DNA from: Arthrobacter sp. MYb227
GTDB lineage: Bacteria > Actinomycetota > Actinomycetes > Actinomycetales > Micrococcaceae
DNA: 64,000 nt
NCBI RefSeq assembly: GCF_002975435.1
Contig: NZ_PCPT01000007.1
Coordinates: forward strand, 1 to 64,000
Reading direction: 5' to 3'
This document shows positions 57,294 to 64,000 of this stretch, piece after piece. The stretch's first letter is position 1, and every line of letters starts with the position of its first letter. The notes under the pieces are model-generated. The model worked only from the letters and a program-made list of their open reading frames with translations. It was not told the DNA's origin and did no database searches. The translations under genes and the position numbers were made by a program.

Positions 57294-58175
57294 GTGACTT
57301 CCGTAGAATCAACCCCGCCGCCGCTGCTAGGCGCCACCGAAATTCGTCGCCTCGCCGATGAACTCGACGTACGCCCCACCAAGACGTTGGGGCAAAACTT
57401 CGTTATTGACGGAAACACCATCCGCCGCATCGTGGCTGCCGCCAAACTTGATCCCAACGAAACAGTGCTCGAGGTTGGCCCCGGTCTAGGCTCGCTGACA
57501 TTGGGTCTGCTCGATGCAGCAGCACGCGTTGTTGCCGTCGAGATTGACCCGAAGCTTGCCGCCCGGCTACCGCAGACCATCAAGGAATTCCGGCCGACAA
57601 AGGCCGAAAGTCTCACGGTAATTCTCTCCGACGCCATGAAGATCACCGAACTACCGCACGAACCTACCTCGCTTGTGGCAAATTTGCCTTACAACGTTGC
57701 AGTTCCCGTGGTGTTACACCTGCTGGAGCATTTCCCGTCCCTTCAGCGCGGGCTGGTCATGGTGCAAGATGAAGTTGCAGACCGCATGGCGGCAGGACCT
57801 GGCAATAAGACCTACGGAGTGCCCAGCGTCAAGGGTGCCTGGTACGGCACCATGCGTAAAGCTGGCGTCATTGGGATGAACGTCTTCTGGCCAGCACCCA
57901 AGATTAACTCTGGTCTTGTTGGCTTTGAACGCAGCGAACCACCCGTGACCACGGCAAGCCGCGAAGAAGTCTTTGCAGTCATCGATGCCGCATTTGCCCA
58001 GCGTCGCAAGACCCTGCGTGCTGCCCTGGCCGGATGGGCAGGCTCCCCGGTTTTGGCCGAAGCAGCGCTGGTAGCAGCCGGCATTGACCCACAAGCACGT
58101 GGTGAAAAGCTTGGAATTCTCGAATTTACTGCTATTGCGGAAGCCAAACAAAAGCTGGAAAACGGTTCGCAATGA
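57294..58175 (+). CDS. rsmA: 16S rRNA (adenine1518/1519-N6)-dimethyltransferase
   Basis: 293 residues (KsgA). SAM-binding [12 protein letters not shown] near residue 60, [12 protein letters not shown] at the N-terminus, catalytic [11 protein letters not shown] near 130, and [16 protein letters not shown] downstream. Dimethylates A1518 and A1519 in 16S rRNA as a late ribosome-assembly checkpoint. GTG 57294 start. Its stop overlaps ispE by ATGA, so the two are coupled. Confidence 0.96.
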   Translation: MTSVESTPPPLLGATEIRRLADELDVRPTKTLGQNFVIDGNTIRRIVAAAKLDPNETVLEVGPGLGSLTLGLLDAAARVVAVEIDPKLAARLPQTIKEFRPTKAESLTVILSDAMKITELPHEPTSLVANLPYNVAVPVVLHLLEHFPSLQRGLVMVQDEVADRMAAGPGNKTYGVPSVKGAWYGTMRKAGVIGMNVFWPAPKINSGLVGFERSEPPVTTASREEVFAVIDAAFAQRRKTLRAALAGWAGSPVLAEAALVAAGIDPQARGEKLGILEFTAIAEAKQKLENGSQ

Positions 58176-59113
58176 CTCGTACCATCACGGCCCGGGCACC
58201 GGGAAAGATCAACTGCTATTTCAAAGTTGGTCCACCCCGGGAAGATGGCTACCATTCGGTTGCCAGCCTTTATCTTGCGGTTTCCCTCTATGAGGATGTT
58301 GCCGCAACTGCGCGCGTTGACGACGAAATCCATGTCTCACTACACCAAGATTCAACGGCCGTTTCTGACCCCGAATCCTTCCCCTTGGGGCCAGATAACC
58401 TAGTGGTCAAGGCGGCAATGATGCTGCGCGAACACACCGGCCACTTTGCCGGGGTAGATCTTTGCATTACCAAGCGCGTCCCGATTGCCGGGGGCATGGG
58501 CGGCGGATCAGCTGATGCGGCTGCCACCCTTGTGGCCTGCAATGCGCTGTGGGGGACAGGACTGAACCGTGAAGAACTAGCAAGGCTCGGTGCTCGACTA
58601 GGCGCCGATGTTCCCTTCGCTCTACATGGAGGCGCTGCAGTAGGACTTGGGGTAGGAGACGAACTTGCCCCACTACTCTTGCGCGAGCGCACCGATTGGG
58701 TGCTGGTCCCGGCATCTTATGGGCTCTCAACACCACGTGTTTACGGAATGCTTGACAGGCTTCGTGCCAACGAGGACGTCAGCACCCCCACAGAAGTTAA
58801 CCCGGCAATGGTTGGCGCACTCATGGATGCGGATCTTGAGGTGTTATCCGGGCTGCTTGTCAATGACATGACACGTGCAGCGCTGGCCTTGGCACCAGAA
58901 CTTGGTGTGGTCCGTGACCTTGGTGAAGCTGCCGGAGCACTCCATGCTTTGGTATCAGGTTCCGGTCCCACCCTTGCACTTTTGGCCCGCAATGTGGCCC
59001 ATGGTTCAGAAATCATGAACCAACTCGCGGACGAACCAGGTGTTGCAACCATTGCCGTCCATGGCCCGGTAAGCGGTGCCAGCATTTTACCTTCCACCGA
59101 TTCAACCCTCTAG
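58172..59113 (+). CDS. ispE: 4-diphosphocytidyl-2-C-methyl-D-erythritol kinase
   Basis: 313 residues, GHMP kinase of the MEP pathway making isopentenyl diphosphate. [14 protein letters not shown] at the N-terminus, the GHMP glycine loop [16 protein letters not shown] near residue 110 and the C-terminal [11 protein letters not shown]. Supplies isoprenoid precursors to the prenyl synthase elsewhere in the window. Overlaps rsmA by four bases; 17 bases before the ABC-F gene. Confidence 0.96.
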   Translation: MTRTITARAPGKINCYFKVGPPREDGYHSVASLYLAVSLYEDVAATARVDDEIHVSLHQDSTAVSDPESFPLGPDNLVVKAAMMLREHTGHFAGVDLCITKRVPIAGGMGGGSADAAATLVACNALWGTGLNREELARLGARLGADVPFALHGGAAVGLGVGDELAPLLLRERTDWVLVPASYGLSTPRVYGMLDRLRANEDVSTPTEVNPAMVGALMDADLEVLSGLLVNDMTRAALALAPELGVVRDLGEAAGALHALVSGSGPTLALLARNVAHGSEIMNQLADEPGVATIAVHGPVSGASILPSTDSTL

Positions 59114-59130
59114 CTAGGAGCACCCCACCC

Positions 59131-60939
59131 GTGGCACACCTGCTTGGCGCCGAAAACGTTTCAATGGCCTTCGGCACCCGTACCGTTCTTGATTCCCTTT
59201 CCTTGGGGCTCGAGGACGGGGATCGCATAGGCATGGTCGGGCGCAACGGCGATGGTAAATCAACGCTGATGCGCCTACTTGCAGGACGCATCACCGCGGA
59301 TTCGGGACGCGTGACCAAACGTGGAGACGTACGCGTTGCCTACCTTGACCAAACAGATGTGCTTGATGGGCAACTGACGGTCGGTGAAGCCATCGTTGGA
59401 GAAGCAGCGGACCACGAATGGGCATCAAACCCATTGGTTCGTGAGGTTATGGGCGGTCTTGTCGGTGAGGTTGACTGGCACGCCGAAGTTTCCTCACTCT
59501 CCGGTGGACAGAAACGCCGAGTAGCTTTGGCCAAGCTGTTGATCGGTGACCATGAGGTCATCATGCTCGATGAACCAACCAACCACCTTGATGTTGAGGG
59601 TGTTGCCTGGCTTGCAAAACACCTCAAGAATCGTTGGCGTGCAAACCAGAATGGTTTGCTGGTGGTGACTCACGACCGTTGGTTCCTCGATGAAATCTGT
59701 ACTCGCACCTGGGAAGTCCACGACGGAACCGTTGATCCGTTTGACGGTGGTTATGCCGCCTATGTCTTGGCCCGCGCGGAGCGTGACCGCACCGCGGCCG
59801 TCGTAGAGAATAAGCGGGCACAACTGGTCAAGAAGGAACTTGCTTGGTTGCGCCGTGGAGCACCCGCACGTACAGCAAAACCTAAATTTCGTATCGAGGC
59901 AGCAAATACGCTGATTGCGGATGTACCGCAACCGCGTGACTCCGTGGCCCTGAACAAAATGGCAACAGCTCGCTTGGGCAAGGACGTGTTGGATCTTGAA
60001 CATGTGAGCCTTGATTTCGGCACCGGTAAACCCCTATTCAACAACATCACCCTGCGTCTGGCACCGGGCGAGCGTATCGGCATCGTCGGTGTCAACGGAG
60101 CCGGCAAATCGACGCTGATGCGCCTGCTCAATGGTGAGGTCGAACCCACCAGCGGTGTGATCAAGCGCGGCAAGACGGTCAAGACCGCGATCCTGACCCA
60201 GGAGGTCAAGGAACTCGATGAGGTCGCCGACATGCGCCTGATCGAGGTCATCAAATCCGAGCGCGTGTCCTTCGAAGTTGGCGGCAAAGAAATCTCCGCC
60301 GGCCAGCTTGCCGAACAGCTTGGTTTTGGGACCGATAAGCAATGGACCCCGGTCAAGGAACTCTCCGGTGGTGAACGCCGCAGATTGCAGCTGCTACGTC
60401 TACTCATTGGCGAACCGAACGTGTTGATGCTTGATGAGCCCACCAACGACCTTGACACCGATACCTTGGCGGCAATCGAAGACATGCTCGATGGTTGGCC
60501 CGGAACCCTCGTGGTGGTCAGCCACGACCGTTACCTGCTCGAACGCGTCACCGATCATCAGATTGCATTGCTTGGCGACGGTAAGATCCGTGGTTTGCCC
60601 GGCGGTGTTGACCAGTACCTTGAGCTACGTGAAGGTGTCCAAAGCGGTGGCAATACAGGTGCACCGACGGATAAGAGCGGTAGTAGCCCGGTTGTGGGAA
60701 GCACAGGTCCAACCGAAGCCGAAAAGCGTGAGGCTCGCAAGGAATTGAACCGTGTTGAACGCCAAATGAGCAAGCTTGATACGCAGATCGCCAAGCTTCA
60801 TACTCAGATGGCTACAGCCTCGGAAGCCATGAAGTTTGATGAGGTAGCTACTCTTAATGCAAAACTGCAGGAAATCGAATCTGAAAAGGAAGAACTCGAG
60901 ATGACGTGGCTGGAGGCCGCCGAAATTTTGGGTGAATAA
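59131..60939 (+). CDS. ABC-F ATPase, Uup-like
   Basis: 602 residues, two ABC domains and no membrane part. First domain: Walker A GRNGDGKSTLMRLL, signature SSLSGGQKRRVALAK, Walker B MLDEPTNHLD; second: GVNGAGKSTLMRLL, ELSGGERRRLQLL, LMLDEPTNDLD. An inter-domain linker lies near residue 240-270, and the last ~70 residues (AEKREARKELNRVERQMSK onward) form a coiled-coil C-terminal domain as in Uup. ABC-F proteins act on the ribosome; Uup types also affect branched DNA. GTG 59131 start. Likely co-transcribed with rsmA-ispE. Confidence 0.93.
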   Translation: MAHLLGAENVSMAFGTRTVLDSLSLGLEDGDRIGMVGRNGDGKSTLMRLLAGRITADSGRVTKRGDVRVAYLDQTDVLDGQLTVGEAIVGEAADHEWASNPLVREVMGGLVGEVDWHAEVSSLSGGQKRRVALAKLLIGDHEVIMLDEPTNHLDVEGVAWLAKHLKNRWRANQNGLLVVTHDRWFLDEICTRTWEVHDGTVDPFDGGYAAYVLARAERDRTAAVVENKRAQLVKKELAWLRRGAPARTAKPKFRIEAANTLIADVPQPRDSVALNKMATARLGKDVLDLEHVSLDFGTGKPLFNNITLRLAPGERIGIVGVNGAGKSTLMRLLNGEVEPTSGVIKRGKTVKTAILTQEVKELDEVADMRLIEVIKSERVSFEVGGKEISAGQLAEQLGFGTDKQWTPVKELSGGERRRLQLLRLLIGEPNVLMLDEPTNDLDTDTLAAIEDMLDGWPGTLVVVSHDRYLLERVTDHQIALLGDGKIRGLPGGVDQYLELREGVQSGGNTGAPTDKSGSSPVVGSTGPTEAEKREARKELNRVERQMSKLDTQIAKLHTQMATASEAMKFDEVATLNAKLQEIESEKEELEMTWLEAAEILGE

Positions 60940-61089
60940 ATAAGAGTTTCAAATCCGCTCAGCTACCTCATTCAGGGCACCGTCAAATAGCGAATTCTCC
61001 ACCAAAAATATCCTATAGATGATATCCCTCTACCCAACTGGCCACCCAAGTGACAAGATAGCGCTAAGGGGAGAGACAGGTGGATAAGT

Positions 61090-63855
61090 GTGGAGCGACT
61101 CGATTCGAGTGCTGGATACCAAGCCATGCCCGTGGCACAGCGAGAGGAAAATGTCACAGGTGGCGGGTTTGAACTAGATATAGTTGCCCGCGAGGAGCTC
61201 GTTCAAGAAGCCATTGAAGCGTTGCTTAAGGGTCCTGGTGTTTTCATCAGTGGTCAGCCTGGCGCCGGAAAACGGACACTTGTTACCACGATCATGCGCC
61301 AGTTGCATGGCCGCGCGTTGATCATTGACTTGGGATTCCCGGGAAGTAACTCGGCAGCTCTAGCTTTCAGCAAGATTTTAGATGATTGCGTCACGCAGGA
61401 CGCTTCAACGCGCTTCATGGCGTTGGGTACCGTACACGCACTTCTGCAAGATGAATCGATGGGGCTACCCATCATCGTGTTCGTTCCGGAACATTTCAAA
61501 TTGGTGCCCGAAGCTGTAGCAATGCTCGCCTCGCTGAGTCTAGCTACTGCTCTTTCGCTATTGTGCACCGGTACGATTACGCCAAGTACCGGACATCAGG
61601 TACATGATGAACTGACGGCTGCCGTGCATTTGCACCGAATTCAGTTGCATCCCTTAGATCTGAAAGCCACTCAAAGAGTCCTGTCCTTACATCTGGGAAG
61701 TGCGGTTAGTCGTCGCGCCGCGCATCAGCTGTGGATAGCTTCCGGCGGTCAAATTCAAGTACTACGCGGACTCATCCAAGACTGGCAAGAACGAAACTAC
61801 CTATTACATAAGTCCGATTCTTGGGTTGTCGGAGGGGAAGCTGGCCCCATCGGAATACGCAGCAGACATTTAGTTACCTCAGTTCTTGACGCACTAAATG
61901 AAGCGGAACGAGAAGTTCTTGAGGTATTGGCCATGGCAACGGAAATTCCGCTAAATGTGTTGATGACATTATGCGATGCCGAAGCCGTTGACGCAGTCTT
62001 TGCCCGGGGGCTAATAGAGAGCCGCGGAAAATACTCTCGCACGGTGAGGGTAATTAGTACCTATCATTCGAGGGTCGCGATGGAGATGACACCGCCTGGC
62101 CGGGCCCGCTCCTTATTGGAGAAGTTTCGGTCTCTAACAAACTCCGGCTACACACTTCCTTCCCTGACTCAGATGGTGTGGGAGCAGAGTTCCGGGATTC
62201 GGCCCACCCAAGAATTAGTTGATGCTGCTGCGAAGGAAGCACTAGCCAACGGACAACTACAGCTTTGTCTAGAATTATTGGGTAACGCTGAAAAATCCGG
62301 TCCCGAAATTGAACTTATTTATCTTGAAGCGTTGTTACGAGCGGGCTACCTAGAACGAGCGAAGGACAGTGTTCGTGTACTGAGGCTTTCCCTAGGGTCA
62401 AGGCACAGTGAAGAATTTGGTGGACTAAATACAGACGAAGTGGCAAGCATTTTTCGGCTCGATTTCATCGAAGTTTTGATGCTTTCTAGGCAACCTGCCA
62501 CCGTCTGGGAGACACTCGAAACTAAACTTGACGACGTTCGTCGCGATTATGAAAAATGGTCCAAGGAACATAGCGAACGCACACCTGTTCTGACAGAGCT
62601 TGCGGGGCATCTCGATCTTCTCGAAGCCGAAATTTGTCACCGCTATGGTGAACTCCCACGCAGAGAGAAACCGTACAACCATCCGCAATTGGCCGGGGAA
62701 GAGCTACTGCGTTGGCAGTTTTTGCACAATAGGCAAAGCATTCGGTCAGGAAAAACTCGGTTGGGGCTCAAACGTGGCCGTGAACTGGTGATGCTCTTGC
62801 AACAAGAGCGTCTCTCCAAGACCGCAAGCCAGCAAGTAAAACAGGAACTAGCAGATCTGTACCTGATCTCGGGGGAATGGCAGGAAGCCCTCGGAGTGCT
62901 TAACTCTGCCTGGGTGGGTGGAGAAGAGTCTCCACGCCTGACAGAAATTGATGGACTGTATTCGGCGGTGGCACAACTTTTCGAAGCCGACCCAGTCGCC
63001 GCCATGGAACTTCTGAGCGTCGAAATTGAGCAGCTTCGCCTTTATGATCCTTACGGCCATCTGACATTGGCTGCGGCAGCTGCTGCATTGGCAGCGGCCC
63101 GGCTGAAGACTCCCGATGCGGGACAACTCCTAGCCCAGTTTGAATCCCTCGACATTTCTACGGATTGGGAAATTTCCCAAGGGGCAACGATTCTCCATGC
63201 TGGGACAAAATTCGAGCTGGGTCGCAAGGAAGAAGCCCTAGAACAGTTACGACAGGCTGCCGAGATTAATGCCGAACGAGGCATCGTCAATCTTGAACTA
63301 TCAATCCGCTTGATGATGGCTCGATTCGGGGATACCGAGGGCAGCGCCAAGCTCTATGCCTGTGCCCAGCGCTGCGATAGTTCGATCGCAGAAAAGGTTC
63401 TGGCTAACATCGGGGGAAGTACCAAAACTAACGGTGAGAGGCCTTCACAACATATTGCCGACAACTGGTCAATGGAGCATCGAAATCAAAGCGTACAGGG
63501 CTACTCCACCGCTGAATTGATTGATACTCATGCACTTGGATCTCACAAGATCACTTCACATACGGCTCGGCAGGAAATCCCAGAGCAAGATTCTCAACAA
63601 CCAAGTAGTGCTGCACTCGCATTGTTCTCCTCTCTGACCGCCAGACAACAAAGAATCGTTGCAGAAGCGGCCACCGGAGCAAGCAGCCGGGAAATATCGG
63701 CACGCCTACACATTAGGGTACGCACAGTTGAGGGACATTTGTATCAGATCTATCAGCGGGTAAACGTCGGTAATCGAGCCGAACTTCTTCAGCTGTACCT
63801 CGATGCACGAGCAGCCATGCAGAGGCCAGAAACGACTCTTAGAGGAGGTACTTAA
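61090..63855 (+). CDS. Large LuxR-family (LAL-like) regulator with degenerate Walker motifs
   Basis: 921 residues. N-terminal nucleotide-binding-like region with GQPGAGKRT (55-63), where the Ser/Thr after the P-loop Lys is Arg62; the Walker B position (126-135) reads LPIIVFVPEH without the usual Asp pair. A long all-helical, TPR-like middle (residues ~280-790) follows. The C-terminus is a clean LuxR helix-turn-helix (LTARQQRIVAEAATGASSRE, then TVEGHLYQIYQRVNV). It has the layout of LAL/MalT regulators, which sense ligands and need ATP; here ATP use is doubtful. GTG 61090 behind AGGTGG. The last codons (RGGT) encode AGAGGAGGT, a strong ribosome binding site just before a short frame. Confidence 0.85.
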   Translation: MERLDSSAGYQAMPVAQREENVTGGGFELDIVAREELVQEAIEALLKGPGVFISGQPGAGKRTLVTTIMRQLHGRALIIDLGFPGSNSAALAFSKILDDCVTQDASTRFMALGTVHALLQDESMGLPIIVFVPEHFKLVPEAVAMLASLSLATALSLLCTGTITPSTGHQVHDELTAAVHLHRIQLHPLDLKATQRVLSLHLGSAVSRRAAHQLWIASGGQIQVLRGLIQDWQERNYLLHKSDSWVVGGEAGPIGIRSRHLVTSVLDALNEAEREVLEVLAMATEIPLNVLMTLCDAEAVDAVFARGLIESRGKYSRTVRVISTYHSRVAMEMTPPGRARSLLEKFRSLTNSGYTLPSLTQMVWEQSSGIRPTQELVDAAAKEALANGQLQLCLELLGNAEKSGPEIELIYLEALLRAGYLERAKDSVRVLRLSLGSRHSEEFGGLNTDEVASIFRLDFIEVLMLSRQPATVWETLETKLDDVRRDYEKWSKEHSERTPVLTELAGHLDLLEAEICHRYGELPRREKPYNHPQLAGEELLRWQFLHNRQSIRSGKTRLGLKRGRELVMLLQQERLSKTASQQVKQELADLYLISGEWQEALGVLNSAWVGGEESPRLTEIDGLYSAVAQLFEADPVAAMELLSVEIEQLRLYDPYGHLTLAAAAAALAAARLKTPDAGQLLAQFESLDISTDWEISQGATILHAGTKFELGRKEEALEQLRQAAEINAERGIVNLELSIRLMMARFGDTEGSAKLYACAQRCDSSIAEKVLANIGGSTKTNGERPSQHIADNWSMEHRNQSVQGYSTAELIDTHALGSHKITSHTARQEIPEQDSQQPSSAALALFSSLTARQQRIVAEAATGASSREISARLHIRVRTVEGHLYQIYQRVNVGNRAELLQLYLDARAAMQRPETTLRGGT

Positions 63856-63857
63856 GT

Positions 63858-63926
63858 ATGCGGGAAAGACAAACGAGTAGAGCAAGTAAGCGAACTACTG
63901 ATGTTAGGCCAGAGAACAAGGCATAA
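63858..63926 (+). CDS. Candidate 22-residue ORF after the LuxR gene
   Basis: ATG 63858 lies about eleven bases after AGAGGAGG in the tail of the LuxR gene and runs 22 codons to TAA 63924-63926 (begins MRERQTSRASKR, very basic). It may be a small translated leader coupling the LuxR gene to the next one; at this length chance is quite possible. Confidence 0.2.
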   Translation: MRERQTSRASKRTTDVRPENKA

Positions 63927-63967
63927 GATCTTGAACAGATGGTGAGGGGCTATCTTGGGGGTAGCCC

Positions 63968-64000
63968 GTGACCGACTTAGCCGGTATTGGGGAACGGGTG
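63968..64000 (+). CDS. Start of a further gene, cut by the window edge
   Basis: GTG 63968 opens a frame (VTDLAGIGERV) that reaches the window end, preceded by GGGGGTAG. It could be the next regulator gene. Only eleven codons are visible, so this is tentative. Confidence 0.25.
   Translation, partial: MTDLAGIGERV

Overview
This window comes from a Gram-positive actinobacterium, most likely of the family Micrococcaceae (Arthrobacter, Glutamicibacter or a relative); genus and species cannot be fixed from the sequence alone. The evidence is a WhiB regulator, a mycothiol S-conjugate amidase, a resuscitation-promoting factor, the actinobacteria-restricted families DUF4307, DUF4245, DUF3499, DUF5719 and TIGR03089, frequent GTG/TTG starts and tightly overlapping operons. 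Most of it is ordinary chromosomal core, in blocks whose gene order I recall from Mycobacterium tuberculosis.

Layout. 0-0.3 kb looks like the right border of an integrated element (long hairpin, helically phased TGCCCAC repeats, a tRNA-3'-end-like core with a terminator); the element itself would lie left of the window. 0.5-4.3 kb: Bax inhibitor-1-like protein, AI-2E-family transporter, threonine ammonia-lyase. 4.3-21.6 kb: a greA-DUF4307-mca-small membrane protein-YyaL-hemolysin III-uppS-phoH2-(...)-fumC-carbonic anhydrase-DUF4245-glpX block resembling Rv1080c-Rv1100, interrupted by a hypothetical gene, an orphan prepilin peptidase, a NUDIX hydrolase and a TetR/MFS efflux pair. 21.6-30.8 kb: manA, an LCP cell-wall ligase, purE/purK, GtrA, then a large composite deacetylase-like gene and a 0.7-kb gene-poor stretch, then TIGR03089. 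31.1-40 kb: a WhiB2-type locus (whiB, giant GT2 membrane protein, DUF5719, zincin-like protein, DUF3499, Trm112-like) and a DUF1461 membrane protein.

40-44.6 kb: long-chain acyl-CoA ligase, protein O-mannosyltransferase (pmt) divergent from rsmI. 44.7-49.7 kb: succinate-semialdehyde dehydrogenase and the dTDP-rhamnose genes rmlA, rmlB and a fused rmlC-rmlD. 49.7-54.5 kb: a MoxR/DUF58/transglutaminase operon on the minus strand. 54.7-60.9 kb: tatD, rpf, rsmA(ksgA), ispE and an ABC-F ATPase, the order of the Rv1008-Rv1011 region. 61-64 kb: a large LuxR-family (LAL-like) regulator with damaged nucleotide-binding motifs, and the start of another reading frame at the edge.

Functionally the window is rich in envelope biogenesis: undecaprenyl-type prenyl synthesis (uppS, ispE), nucleotide sugars (manA, rmlABCD), glycosyl transfer (GT2, pmt, GtrA), wall-polymer attachment (LCP) and muralytic resuscitation (rpf). 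I see no CRISPR array, no rRNA, no complete tRNA and no intact transposase. The items most worth a second look are the element border, a short frame overlapping phoH2 in the position of the mycobacterial PhoAT antitoxin, the GT2 gene with no canonical start covering its conserved N-terminus, the composite deacetylase-like protein, and the LuxR protein with degenerate Walker motifs.
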